Below are positions 1-10,659 of a stretch of 64,000 bases of DNA, piece by piece. This DNA is from Batillaria attramentaria (Eukaryota; Mollusca; Gastropoda; Batillariidae), in contig JACVVK020000164.1 of NCBI GenBank assembly GCA_018292915.2, forward strand, positions 82,501 through 146,500, written 5' to 3'. Numbering within the stretch: position 1 is the first letter of the stretch; the number at the start of each line of letters is the position of its first letter. Position numbers and translations under genes: made by a program. Below the pieces are notes generated by a model. That model did not search any database, was not told where the DNA came from, and saw only the letters and a program-made list of their open reading frames with translations.

Positions 1-640
1 CCGAGTAAGCGCTTTTCATTATTTCGTATGACCGACAGTACTCGCCATCGCATCCGTACCGGTACTGCGACATGATTGCGGAAGTTGCTTCAAGAGCTCG
101 TGCAGTTGTGGTAGTTTTACTTTCTTGGTAGTGGTATTTGTGTAATGATGGAGTCTTTCATGGGATACGGGACAGTTTTGGCGTTAGAGTGCTGGACCAT
201 TATCACCGATGATTCGCGAGTTGGATACAGTACCCGGCTAGTAGCCCAAAAATAATTTATGCTGGCTTTTTCTTGGAAGCCTTGACTCTGATATTCTACT
301 TACGTAGTGCTGGAAAAAAAAATGTTAACCCCTAAACCAGCCAATCAGCTGCCTTTGGACTGAAGGTTGGTACGCTAGTTCTGTATCACGTACATGCGTT
401 CCTCAGAGCTATGCCGCGTTGTTGGTGTAGATGTATGAACTGAAGACTATTTCGCTTCCGAGTTTCTACGTGTGTGTTGTGTCGATAGAAATGTATGATG
501 TTGTGTGTTGTGCTTTCTTGAAGATAATGTGGAGGCAGGCGAGGATGTGTATGATGCTGCACATTATGTGTTTGTAGTTAAGTGTATGTGTGGAGATATG
601 TTGTGTGTGTTTCTGGGTGGGTGAGTGGGTGTTGATTGTA
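1..640. other. Unannotated single-copy-looking DNA
   Basis: No coding region, repeat family or RNA gene is recognised here. A TG-rich stretch at about 470-600 is only mildly repetitive. Confidence 0.4.
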
Positions 641-718
641 AGGCGCCCTTAGCTCCTGCGGGAAGGTGGGTGTGCGTCCGTTAAATACCCACATGATGAT
701 GATGATGATGATGATGAT
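641..718 (+). repeat. Retroposon 3' end with (ATG)n tail
   Basis: A short segment ends in CGTTAAATACCCAC and then eight or so ATG repeats. The combination resembles a LINE or SINE 3' end with a simple-repeat tail, but no second copy was found in the window. Confidence 0.3.
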
Positions 719-762
719 TGGAGCTAAACATATCGGACAGTAATGTTAAGTTCATTTTAAGT

Positions 763-765
<3 letters not shown>

Positions 766-833
<68 letters not shown>
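766..833. repeat. (CT)n microsatellite
   Basis: About 34 uninterrupted CT units directly precede a SINE-A copy. Confidence 0.97.
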
Positions 834-835
<2 letters not shown>

Positions 836-839
836 CTCT

Positions 840-1004
840 GGGGATCCGGGGTGGCAGAGCGTTGGACTTCCAATGCTCGGGTCGAGAGTCTGAATACCGG
901 CTGGGGCCAAATATTTGTGCTGGCTGTTTCATTTTTGCCCCGTCTTTGATATCATCCGTATGTGGTGGAAAAGGACGTTAAACCCCCAACACCCACCCAC
1001 CCTC
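840..1004 (+). mobile_element. SINE-A copy (A-box deletion)
   Basis: The tRNA-like head, body and CACCC tail are all recognisable. The head has lost about 8 bases inside the A box (GGGGTGGCAGAGCG instead of GGGGTGGCCGAATGGTAGAGCG), so its internal promoter is probably dead. CT- and C-rich sequence follows the tail. Confidence 0.85.
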
Positions 1005-2103
1005 TCTCTCTCTCCCCCCCCCCCCCCCTTCCACTTCTTTTTCATAGTCTCTCCGAAATAACAAGTCAAGCAGTTGGACATATCGGGGGAAGCGTTTACA
1101 TCTGTTTTTCTTCTCAGCGTCTAATAAACGCATGAAAGGTGTTTTTTATTGCTAAAATAATCTACAACCGCTGGAAATATTGAATTTTTCATCTCAAGTC
1201 TTAAACCGTGAAATAAAATATTCAGCTGAGCGTGTGATTGTAAAAACATTTCTCCATCATGACGTAAACCTGGCTTGGCAGAAAAATAATTCATGACCTT
1301 CTTGCGTGTCGTCAACTCTGCGTGAAGTAGGACCACGTGCTGCGGACGCTAATTACTTATCAATGTCCCGGATTATGTCTATGGGTTTCAAACTTATCGG
1401 TCGTAACACACACACATTCTGCGCTGCAAAGTTTGTTTCTTGTATCCCGATCCGAAAACTGTCTCTGCGGATCCCAATGTGCGCGCATGCTTGGTGACCT
1501 CTCACCCCGCGATACCCACAGCAATCAAACCAAACCCTTTGTACTGCTGGAGGGAAGGGCTTTAGAGAGAAGCAATACGACTGGTTCGCTTGGGTTCGCC
1601 TCTGACTGGTCTGGCTTGTAAACGTCACTGAGGGACCTTCCGTTCTCATCTCATACCTACATTCCTGCAACACTCACATCACTCCTTTGTCCTGCTGGAG
1701 TGGAGCGTCTCAGAGAGGAGCAATTCGATTGGGTCGCCTCTATACGGTAAAGTCACGCCTCTGATTGGTCCAGCGGGCAAACTTTGCTGTTGATCTTTGG
1801 CTCGGTCTTTGTTGACCTCTCAACCCCAACATAATTCCTGCGGCACTCACATCACCCCTTTGTCGTGCTGGAGTTGAGCCCCTCAGAGAGCAGCCACACG
1901 ACTGGTTTGCCGCTTTGATATTATAGTGACGAAACCCATCTGACTGGAATTTTGATCGGAGGTTCTGCGTCATCCGAATATCTGCGGAGCAGCAGTCACA
2001 CTAAGCCTTTGACACAGAGACCAGCACAACGATTGGTTCACAGTTGATTAAAACGCTTCTGATTGGTGTAGGGGGTAAACATCTCTGAGAGGCAGTGCGC
2101 GGT

Positions 2104-2200
2104 GTGGGCCAGATATTTGTGCTGGCCTTTTTGTCGTTGCCCCGTCTTTAATGGCACCCATACGTGGTGGAAAAGAACGTTAATTAATTAATTAATTAAC
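2104..2200 (+). mobile_element. SINE-A 3' fragment (subfamily 2)
   Basis: Only the body remains, from GGGCCAGATATTTGTGCTGG to GTGGTGGAAAAGAACGTTAA. The tail has become a (TTAA)n run instead of CACC repeats. The tRNA head is absent. Confidence 0.8.
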
Positions 2201-2242
2201 TCTTAAGAGCCCAAGCCCAACTCTCCCCTGCCCACTATATGA

Positions 2243-2402
2243 TAAGAACAAGCCACTGCACACCAGTAGTAGTAAGTAGGAGCAACTTCAAGCCAGTCAG
2301 TAGTACAAAAGGTGTGAGCTTTCCCCGCGAGGCCCAAGACCGCTGCAGATTGCATAATAGTGGCTTGAAGTGGCACCCATAGTGATCTGAAGATTTCAAC
2401 AA
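2243..2402 (-). repeat. Unknown dispersed repeat H, copy 1
   Basis: The reverse complement matches 39505-39612. Shared blocks include CTTCAGATCACT, ACTATTA(T/C)GCAATCTGCAGCGGTC and GTGCAGTGGCTTGTTCT. No coding content or terminal repeat was identified, so the class is unknown. Confidence 0.65.
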
Positions 2403-2621
2403 AAATTGCAATATTTGCATGGGTCTTTAAGCGTTGAACTTCCAAATACCCACCCTACCCACCCTAAGAGGCAGTGCGCTCGAAACGTCCCCAGAGCCAG
2501 TTTGTGCAGCAGCAATCACACCACTCCTTTGCTACAGAGAGCGAGAGCAGCAAGACGATTGGTTTGCAGTTCAGCGAAACGATTCTGATTGGCCTAGCTG
2601 GGTAAATTAGATTGGGGTGAC

Positions 2622-3116
2622 CGGCCCCCGTAGTGTAGTGGTTAGCACTTCGGATCATTGGCCGGGAGACCCGGGTTCGAGTCCCAGCCGAGGCAAGCGG
2701 GATTTTTCTTGCCTAGGTCGGCTCCTACCCAGAGCGGGTGTGCTATGGGCCCAATGGGGAGGCTGTTGCCACACAGCCGAGATTCACCCACTTCACGGGT
2801 GCGACTTTGGGGGTGCTTCCCTTGGTATGACACGTCTTATGGTGTGTGGATGATTACACGGCCGGCACCGCAGGTGCCGTAGTTCCCGGGCCTGGTTAAT
2901 GCCGGGATATTTATGACAGGAAGCGCGGAATACGGCCCTGTCACGCAGTCCCAAACCACACGGACCTCCATAGCATCTCTTACCACCATCCTCATCTTCA
3001 TCATCATGCATAATCAAAATTGCCCCAGCTTCCGATCCCTCCGTGGATTCCACCCATTACCAGGGAGGAATACCACTGGAGCCGGCAAAGAGTTGTGGCA
3101 GCCAAAAAAAAAAAAA
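2622..3116 (+). mobile_element. SINE-B copy 1, about 490 bp
   Basis: The head carries a tRNA-like A box (TAGTGTAGTGGTTAGCAC) and B box (GGGTTCGAGTCCC), closest in style to tRNA-Asp/Glu/Val. A long body of about 400 bp follows and ends in poly-A. Possible short target duplication TAGATTGG lies at 2608-2615 and 3142-3149. The other copies are at 12816-13314 (minus) and 38634-39130 (plus). Confidence 0.88.
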
Positions 3117-3600
3117 CAAAAAAACACCAACAACAACAACCTAGATTGGTGGACTCAGTCTGCGCAGAGCTAGTTTGCTGTGCGGGAGAACAGTAAGCGC
3201 TCTCTGCAGCGACGAATGCAACATGATAGTCTCCACAAGCTGTGGCCGGTGTATTGACAGCATCTTGAAACCTGACCTCAGCGTTTCTGCCTGGCTGCTT
3301 TTAGAAATTTACGATGTCAGAACATGGCGCGGCCTCGGGGCTAATACGCCTTGGTTGAAGTCCGGATTAACTTGTCGTTTGAATCTGTTGCGATGAGATT
3401 TAAGATTGTGACAACAAATGTTTACTCTTTGAAACCCGACCTTCTGATTTCAGCGAGTTGCTTGGGGGGGGGGGGGGGAGGAGGAAAAAAAGAATTGCTG
3501 CATATTGAAAAAAACAACAACAACAAAACAAAAAAAACAAAACAAAAACAACCCGTGGTTGTTTTGAATCGATCGTTGAAATTAGCTTGTCATCTGTTCC
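3117..3600. other. Unannotated interval
   Basis: A-rich SINE tail remnant, then sequence with no recognised gene, a G run at 3463-3478, and A/CAA-rich DNA to 3560. Confidence 0.4.
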
Positions 3601-3602
3601 AC

Positions 3603-3735
<133 letters not shown>

Positions 3736-3956
3736 GTGCCGAACAGGATATTTAGTCATCTTCACTTTCCCTCTCGAAAACTAGCAGACTCAGTCAACTA
3801 AGGCCAGTAAGGGGAAGCAATCCAGGTTCTTCGTCTCTCGCACTCCCTAACTGTGAAATGCGCTGTTATGGAGCGATAGCGACGTGAAAGCGCCGGCAGC
3901 GATATTGGGCATATGTACGTACCTCGCCGCCGCATAAAATTTGCTTTTCCCGCTAC

Positions 3957-4004
3957 GGGATGTGGTGGAGAAGGGCGTTAACCCCACCCCAACACTCGCC
4001 CACC
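3957..4004 (+). mobile_element. SINE-A 3' terminal fragment
   Basis: Only GATGTGGTGGAGAAGGGCG, TTAACCCC and a CACCC-like tail remain. It is short and diverged. Confidence 0.55.
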
Positions 4005-4329
4005 CTGCAGCTACGTTCTGTGGTCGGCTGACAGTGGACTGAACACTATGCACGCGCCTGGTATCCACTAGAAATCCCGAGACCGAATCTCTAGCACTTA
4101 TATCTTCCTGGTTGTGCCGAGTTAAACCTTCGCAGGTCAAGACGGGATACCGTTTCATTATCTCCTTTGACCACAGAAGTGTATCGTGGTCTCGTCTGTT
4201 TTCTCAGCACAATAGGAGGGGAAAATCGCTTTAGCCACGGTTCACAGACCTCTTCTGGCGTTTATTGATGGCCTTGCTTTCTCCTTAAGTGTTACCTCAT
4301 TGGTCGGGGCCAGCCTGTGCTTTGTGGCG

Positions 4330-4595
4330 TCGTGGGGTCTCTCGTTGTAAGCCAGGGAAGGGAAGAGGTTTGCATCTGTACTGCAGAAGCTGTCGCCGGC
4401 CGGGCAAGCATTGTGAATGGTCTGCGCCTAGGAAGATCAGAGGTGGTGATGGGTCTGGTTCGTAGTTTGCAGGATCCCTGGTTGTAACCTCCAAAGGCAG
4501 GGAGAAAGAGTTTCCCACCTTTGTACTGTAGACACCCTCGCCGGCCAGGCAAGCATTATGGATGGCCTGCGCCTGAGGTAGATCAGATACGGAGA
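4330..4595 (-). repeat. Two-copy tandem duplication of about 140 bp, possibly old coding sequence
   Basis: Units near 4334-4452 and 4472-4593 share GTTGTAA, CTGTACTG..G, GCCGGCC(G/A)GGCAAGCATT and GATCAGA. Read on the minus strand, both give a peptide like DLPQAQAIHNACLAGEG. A 1-bp indel between units breaks the frame, so no intact gene is supported. It could be a coding pseudogene or simply a duplicated non-coding repeat. Confidence 0.4.
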
Positions 4596-4763
4596 GGAAC
4601 CTTTGATGTAAGTAATCATAGTAACAGTTTTTAAGAACGAAATCATACATCGAATGCAGAGCAGAGGAATGCAAAGGGATAGTGGTCGATGGCTGAAGCA
4701 AAAAGGGCGCGAACCAGAACAACAACTACAACAGTTTCGAAGGCGACGCTGGAAGATGGGATG

Positions 4764-4880
4764 GAGTGCCTATGGGCTTTTCAGAGCGCGTATGGGCTTT
4801 TCAGAGATAAGATTGGGCGCGTCTGGACTTTCAGAGCGCATTTGGGCTTTCCAAAGTTATGTTAGAGCGCGTATGGCACA
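4764..4880 (+). repeat. Short minisatellite, about 20-bp units
   Basis: Five degenerate units follow the pattern GAGCGCGTATGGGCTTTTCA. The unit has no recognised function. Confidence 0.7.
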
Positions 4881-5202
4881 GAGATACCATCTTGGTCTCA
4901 CAAACATGATAAATTTTTAATTTTGATTTTTGGGAGGTTCGATAACTGCAGATTGCCTACTAGACCTAGAGCGTTGCCTGTACCTCAACCTCAGTTACTA
5001 CGCAGTGGTCTTCTCCTGTGCACAAGCGAGAGAGAGATTAAATTTTTATTGTAAGGTACAGTGATGCCACGCGTGAAAAACTCAACAGCTGACCAAACTC
5101 TGCACCAGGTGGTTTGTTTTGTGTACAGCACGTGCGCAGAGTACGTTAAATCAGCATTCTCTTCTGTTTATGTTGAAGCAGGTTGTAGTTTTTGGCTGGG
5201 CA

Positions 5203-5272
<70 letters not shown>
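5203..5272. repeat. (GT)n microsatellite
   Basis: About 34 GT units, ending in a short GGATGT repeat. Confidence 0.97.
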
Positions 5273-5273
<1 letters not shown>

Positions 5274-5339
5274 ATGTGGATGTGGTCAAAAGTTCGAGTC
5301 TTTGTTCCCAGCACAAGCTGTTGACTTGATGTTTTCGTA

Positions 5340-5699
5340 GCAGCTCGTTTGAAAAGGATTAAACGCTATTCCAGCGATAATGATATAGGCATGCATGATG
5401 ATATAAAATTCTGGATGATAATAATACGCAAACTTTGTCCGCTGCCGGGAGGAAGTTAAATGTTTTCACCATGAAACGATGCGTACCAGCTGGTACCAAG
5501 GAAAAGTTTGGTTAGAAACTGAAGACTCTACTGTTGTTGAAGACCCAGCTCACTTTCTTAAGGAATTGTCCTCTCTTTAATAACGCACGTACTCAAACAA
5601 TATCAACTCTTCCATATAACTACAACGTCGACCCCTCTTGAGAGGGAATCTCAGTCTTTCTTTGAATGATGATATAAATCTGTACAGCACTTTATAAAA
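5340..5699. other. Unannotated interval
   Basis: No gene or repeat family is recognised. AT-rich, with no open frame of note. Confidence 0.4.
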
Positions 5700-6012
5700 A
5701 TATCAGGTCGCTTTGACACCTAAATTCCGACTACCATTAGCAGTCACCAACCCGCTGCCACCGTTGAAACCACAGTCCCACTGCATTTTTCTTTGTACAG
5801 TACTTACTGGCCATTCTCTCTATCCTCTTTCTTCCTATCTCTTTCTTTACAGATCTGTCCTGTCATAATACTGTAGTATCCGCCGCACATGTTTGTGTAC
5901 TTATGAGCACACTTATAAGTTTTTGACTTGTTGTGCTCGGCCTCCGGCCTCGTGAAAATTGTGAGAGTGCATATTTATATTTTTTTCAAAATGAATAAAA
6001 CTGTTTAAACTG
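5700..6012 (+). mobile_element. LINE-like 3' UTR family I, copy 1
   Basis: Matches 11106-11424 in order: GGTCGCTT..CACTTAAATT, CGCTGCCACC, a pyrimidine-rich middle, GAGCAC, GACTTGTTGTGCTC, and a 3' end ATGAATAAAA(C/A)TGTTTAAAC. The AATAAA hexamer near the end suggests the 3' UTR of a non-LTR retrotransposon. No reverse transcriptase sequence is attached, so the clade cannot be named. Confidence 0.6.
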
Positions 6013-6155
6013 AACACTCTACTGAAAATGTCAGAGACTCAAATTATTAGGAATATTTTATCTGAAAAAAAACCCGACAGGGGGAGTCTGTCCAAAGACG
6101 TGAGGTTGCTCTCCTAGCCGTGTTGCTTGATTCTGGACACTAAAGGTAGTTACAG

Positions 6156-6330
6156 GGTGGGTGGGTGGGTGTTTGAGGGTTTAACGTCCTTTTCCACCAC
6201 ATACAGGTGATACCAAAGACCGGACAACGATGAAAAAGCCAGCACAAATATTTGGCCCCAACCGGGATACGAACTCATGACCCGAGCATTAGAAGTCCAA
6301 CGCTCTATCATTCGGCCACCCCGGCTCCCC
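6156..6330 (-). mobile_element. SINE-A copy with 12-bp target duplication
   Basis: Full-length minus-strand copy. AGGTAGTTACAG flanks it exactly at 6144-6155 and 6333-6344. Confidence 0.92.
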
Positions 6331-6626
6331 AGAGGTAGTTACAGACAAAACAAAACCTGCTTATAACATTCAAACCAAAAAGAGGCGAGAGAGACGTTAT
6401 TTAAAACAAGCTCTGCATATTGCAAGCTGTCGGGGTATATTAAAGGGGCAGATGCTAACATTGCAATATTCACAGATCGTTCTGAGCTGTTTTCATGGTA
6501 TCTATCATCACACCTCTTGGACACCTTGACAGTGACAGCGTCTGTAATTTTGGCACTGAGCCAAAAGAAGCGTACTCGGTGACGCGGTGACCACACTGAG
6601 CGCTCCAGTGGTGTAACAACAGTCGT

Positions 6627-6735
6627 GGGGTGGGTGGGTGTTTGGAGGTTTAACGTCCTTTTCCACCACATAGGGTGATATCAAAGACGGGGCAACGATG
6701 AAAAAGCCAGCACAACTATTTGGCCCCAGCCGGGA
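6627..6735 (-). mobile_element. 5'-truncated SINE-A with exact 14-bp target duplication
   Basis: Body and tail are present, but the head stops inside the B-box stem at the equivalent of TCCCGGCTGGGGCC. GTAACAACAGTCGT flanks the truncated copy at 6613-6626 and 6736-6749, so truncation occurred at integration and not by later deletion. Confidence 0.92.
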
Positions 6736-6776
6736 GTAACAACAGTCGTAGAAAAGGAAACGGTAATGACTGCGTG

Positions 6777-6888
6777 AAACAAATAAAAGCGACATAAAAG
6801 GGACATAAACCACTTAACTTTCACAATTTTAACTTGCCGTCCTGCCGTTCAGTGGTTTCTGTCCCTTTTATGTCGCTTTTATTTGTTT
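6777..6888. repeat. Near-perfect 38-bp inverted repeat (hairpin)
   Basis: Arms 6777-6814 and 6851-6888 are reverse complements with one mismatch, separated by a 36-bp loop. The arms include ATAAAAGCGACATAAAAGGG. A third copy of the neighbouring target sequence (AACAGTCGTA) lies at 6889-6898, so the hairpin segment may itself be an insertion or a template-switch product. Confidence 0.85.
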
Positions 6889-6894
6889 AACAGT

Positions 6895-7035
6895 CGTAAA
6901 ATTTCAATGTTCGGCCGCTCGCACAAACTGTGAAAACAACACTGTATCGCATTAAGAGCTGTACTAATCATCAAGATAGAGTATTTCGAGCGTACAGGCA
7001 CACTCACCAACGACACTGTTCCAATACATAAGCTG
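6895..7035 (+). repeat. Unknown dispersed repeat M, copy 1
   Basis: Resembles 38510-38632: GGCCGC, GCATT..GAGCT(G/T)TACTAATC, AAGATAGA, TTTCGAGCGTACAGGC and ACTGTTCCA. This copy lacks the SINE-B found in the other and so acts as a paralogous empty site. Confidence 0.6.
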
Positions 7036-7039
7036 GTTT

Positions 7040-7550
7040 AGCAAGGATGGAATGACCCCCGTTTAAAGCAGAGGGCTAGCTGCTTCGACACCCCCCCCCC
7101 CCTCTCTCTCTCTCTCCCTGCCCCCTCCACTAATTTCAGCCACAGTAGCAGCTGGGCCGTCTCTCTACGTGTTCAAGTTAAGTGCCAATTTTCTCTGGTC
7201 TAAGAGCCGGCTAATTCTTCTCGTAACGCCCTGAAAACATTGCTCCAAGGAGAGAGTTAACAAATTGAACATGTTTTGCTTTTCCCCTTCGATGGGCGCC
7301 TTTGAAGATGAGTGAGAGTGAAAAGTTGATTATGATGCTGTCAAAACCAGCTCACCGAGCGGATGTCACAAAGGCTTCTTCGTTCTTATAGCCTGACGCC
7401 CACACGTTCTGAAGAAGAGGACGAATAAGGGTTTGTTTGTTTTTTTATAAATTTTCAGGACGGTTGCAGAAAATCGATCGTCCCCTATAGCCTTTTGGTA
7501 GACTTTGGTAGAATTTGTGTGGACAGCTGCTTGAGCAGAGTGTCATGACC
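7040..7550. other. Unannotated interval
   Basis: C- and CT-rich tract at 7090-7125; otherwise no gene or repeat family is recognised. Confidence 0.4.
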
Positions 7551-7556
7551 TTCATA

Positions 7557-7809
7557 AGCGTCTTCTTCCTTTTCCATCTTCTTCTTCTTCATCGTCTTTC
7601 TTTTGTTCTTCTTTGTCTTGATCATCATCATCATCATCACCACCACCACCACTTCCACCTTCTCCTTCTCGATCATCATCTTCTTCTTATTCATCATCGT
7701 CGTCCTCTTCTCATCATCACCATCACCATCGCCACCGTCATCATGATCATCATCACCACCAACACCACTTCCACCTTCTTCTTCTTCTTTTTAATCTTCA
7801 TCGTCGTCG

Positions 7810-7884
<75 letters not shown>

Positions 7885-7945
7885 CCACCACCTTCTTCTT
7901 CTTGATCTTCTTCTTCTCTGTTCTTTTTTCTTTTCTTTTTTTCAA
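7557..7945. repeat. Trinucleotide-rich tract (TTC/ATC/GTC/ACC)n
   Basis: About 390 bp of interrupted TTC, ATC, CAC and GTC triplets, with the purest part (ATC)n near 7846-7883. Long open frames on both strands here encode poly-His, poly-Ile, poly-Asp or poly-Met and are repeat artefacts. Confidence 0.92.
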
Positions 7946-8049
7946 GTTCGACTTGGTTTACGTGTGTGTTGTTTTGTCCGGGTCTGACGACTGTATCAGT
8001 GCAGTGCAGAATCAAACTGGTCACCATTTCTCGCTTGTTGTTGAACCCG

Positions 8050-8830
8050 TATAGTCATTCATTTCTCTGCACATCGTGTTCCCTGTGTTCAGTTTCTCCG
8101 AAGTTAGAAGCAGCGTAATGATGTTTTTGGCCCCGACACCAAGAGTGATTGCTGAAACGGGTTCGTCATTTCAATCCTTGCCTTTTGTCCCTGATCAAGC
8201 AAAGTGGCCGATCAAACGAAAGAGGCGTATGACCATAGTCAGAAAGGCTTAGCTAAGACGTAGCCACTGCGCCATTGCGGCAGACGATTTTTTTTTTTTT
8301 TAAGGCAACAAAGACAACACATGTGGGTGAAAACTGGAACAGCGAAAGCCAATCAACTCCGCATTATCCCGCGAATCAACACTGATGTGGACTTCAAAGA
8401 ACACTTACACGGCTGACCCCATTCCGGTGAATTACATCCGCATTACGCCCCCTTGGCGAAAACATTTCCAAGTCACTTTTATGCTCGTAGACGTCAGAGA
8501 AATTCAAAGCAATCGCTAACCGCTTACCGCATCGTGAATTGCGTTAGCAGGAGGGTTTCAGGAGGACTTAACTCTTTTGATTTTCGTGTTCATCACGTCT
8601 GAATATTACCCGAAAGGAGGGGATGTCCGTTATATTGTCTTTCGCGCCATAAACACGTCCTAAAGTTGCGTTTTGCTGGGCGCTTTCAAAGAGAAGGTAA
8701 CATCAAGTCATGAAGTGTTTCAGCAGGCGACACTAGCGCTCTTGCGAAAGCTTGAATATCTTCACTTTGACCTTGCAACACCTGGGTTGAGCAGTGTACG
8801 GTATTGCGCACCTTTTCTTCTAAAAAAAAA
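8050..8830. other. Unannotated interval
   Basis: No gene, SINE or LINE is recognised. There is a T run near 8290 and an A run near 8822. Confidence 0.4.
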
Positions 8831-9256
8831 ACACATGACAACCCCCCCCCCATCCCCCATCCCTCGCTCCCTCCCTCCCCCACTGAACTAATGCGAATTT
8901 TACTACAGTAGCTGCCTGCCGTTGATATCCAGTGCTGCTAGAATAATTAAGACAGTAATGAAGAAACCTGGTAGGTACAGGCACACGAAAGCTCTTGGAT
9001 TCACCCACTTGGGCCATTATTCTGCGATAGACAGGCGGAGGTCACGGTTAAACGACAATATCAAGGAGAAAGACTTAGGTCTGTTCCAGACAAGGTGAAA
9101 ATAATGGCCAAAATGACTACGGGTAGCGAGTGTGTACAGAATGTAGCTCGCGCACAAACGGGCCCACGTTGGCTTGTAAATAAAACGATCCAAAAATGAT
9201 AATAAAAGTAATAAGAATTTTTGTATGTATAATTATGCGCTTCACCCCAGTTGCCT

Positions 9257-9330
9257 GGTTCAGAAAAGCGCCGCGAGCTGCACCCACCACGCACGCTCGC
9301 GTGAATCACACGCACTCACAAGAACGAGAG
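9257..9330 (-). mobile_element. SINE-C 3' fragment
   Basis: AAAGCGCCGCGAGCTG..ACCCA, CACGCACGCTCGCGTGAATC and ACACGCACTC are the reverse complement of the SINE-C region just upstream of its ATT tail. Confidence 0.75.
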
Positions 9331-9454
9331 AACTGTATACTCCCAATATATGCCGTGCACTTTGACTACTGGTACCTGTGGAAACGGAGGAGTGGGGATT
9401 TAGATCAGTGCAGAAGGTTTTCAGACAAATGAGTACGCTTGAAAGAGCGACATG

Positions 9455-9545
9455 GCTTTAAAGAAAGGGGGGGGAGGGGTGTCAGCGGAGGGGGTGGAAG
9501 GGGGGGGGAGAGGTTAGGAGGAGGACACAGTGGGTTTTGGGGGTA
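9455..9545. repeat. G-rich low-complexity tract
   Basis: Repeated runs of 4-9 G separated by A or T could form G-quadruplexes. No repeat family is recognised. Confidence 0.7.
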
Positions 9546-9881
9546 AATTGAGCGTACCTTCACACAAATGAGGAAAGCACGTCTGTTTAGCATCCAGTGC
9601 TCAAACACGTGGAAGGAGCGAAATTGCAATTGTCTGGGCTACAAAGATGAAGCGAGGCCATTGTCATGTAGGTAGACAGAAACGTTTGTTGGGTTCAAAA
9701 CCTTGGAGGTATGCAAGGGGCAAGGACCATAGCTGTTTTACCTCCTGCGTTTCCACCACGTAAGGGTGATATTCTTCTATTTATAGGTTATTATATATTT
9801 TTGTATTTATTTCTTCTTGCTAACGTGTTATTTTATCTTTAAACGCTTAGAACTATTATTCAAGACTAGGTTACAGCGTTA

Positions 9882-9920
9882 TATTATTATTATTATTATT
9901 ATCATTATTATTATTATATC
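9882..9920. repeat. (ATT)n microsatellite
   Basis: About 12 ATT units with one ATC interruption, adjoining a SINE-like sequence at 9925. Confidence 0.9.
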
Positions 9921-9924
9921 AAAG

Positions 9925-10060
9925 ACGGGGGGAGGGGGGGGGGGCAACTAGGAAAAATCCTTACAAAAGCAAATGTTTGCCTCCATGCCAGGATTCGAAC
10001 CCGCGGCCCGAGCCGTGACAACCCACCGTTGTGCCACTCAGTCTCGCAATGGACGTAGGG
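9925..10060 (-). mobile_element. Diverged tRNA-headed SINE of a fifth family
   Basis: On the minus strand, an A-box-like GAGTGGCACAACGGTGGG is followed by a clear B box (GGGTTCGAATCC). It continues into a body with AAACATTTGCTTTTG and AGGATTTTTCC. It differs from SINE-A, B and C. Confidence 0.55.
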
Positions 10061-10131
10061 TTCCAGCGGTTCTTGCGCAGATCTGATGGTAACCACGGGC
10101 ATTTTAGCCTTCGTAGGATATATCACTTCCA

Positions 10132-10297
10132 TGCGTGTTTGGGGGTTTAACGTCCTTTTCCACCACATACGGGTGATATCAAAGACGGGGCAACGATGAG
10201 AAAGCCAGCACAAATATTTGGCCCCAGCCGGCATACGAACTCACGACCCGATCATTGAGAGTCCAACGCTCTACCATTTGGCCACCCTGGCTCCCCA
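10132..10297 (-). mobile_element. SINE-A copy with 14-bp target duplication
   Basis: Full-length minus-strand copy with a reduced CACC tail. ATATATCACTTCCA flanks it at 10118-10131 and 10300-10313. Confidence 0.92.
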
Positions 10298-10363
10298 GTA
10301 TATATCACTTCCAAGCCAGTTTACAAAGAAGTAAGCTTATGACAATAACTGAATAGTGTGCAA

Positions 10364-10600
10364 AAGCTTTACCCAATTTCTTCAACTGGCTGAACCCGAA
10401 ACGCATGCTCACGTGAATCACACGCATTCTCTCACACACGGAACATAAACACATGACGATCAAGTGGTGCGAAGGGTTTACTCAGCTGTTTAAGTTCCGG
10501 AATTCAGAATTGTATGTATTTTCAAATTTTGTGGGCGGAACATGTCCAAAGCAGAGGAGGAAGGAAGCCGGAGTACCCGGAGAGAATCCCCGGACTTCCT
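10364..10600 (-). mobile_element. SINE-C copy lacking the head
   Basis: Minus-strand order: V-like core (CTCTCCGGGTACTCCGGCTT near 10567-10588), then TTTAAAT..AGCTGAG, CACGTGA, CACGTGAGC, and GAAATTGGGTAAAGC at the 3' end. The tRNA head and ATT tail are missing. Confidence 0.82.
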
Positions 10601-10659
10601 TCGCAATCAGAATTAGAGCTTCGAAAGTGACATTTTTTTTTCTGCAGTGTCAGCTCGCT

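Larger units (their letters stand above)
1520..2620 (+). repeat. Degenerate tandem array with paired ATTGG motifs
   Basis: Five diverged units recur, near 1530-1620, 1680-1790, 1855-1960, 1990-2080 and 2510-2610. Each has CCTTTG(T)...CTGGAG or CAGAGAG..AGCA, then CGACTGGTT or CGATTGGTT, then TCTGATTGG or TCTGACTGG. ATTGG is an inverted CCAAT box. A SINE-A fragment and another repeat interrupt the array before the last unit. No coding potential was recognised. Confidence 0.6.

Noticed and set aside
2622..2700. Possible tRNA gene
   Set aside because: A and B boxes are present, but the sequence is the head of SINE-B, repeated with body and poly-A tail at three loci; it does not end as a tRNA.
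7515..8054. 179-codon frame with poly-His and poly-Ile
   Set aside because: Trinucleotide-repeat artefact.
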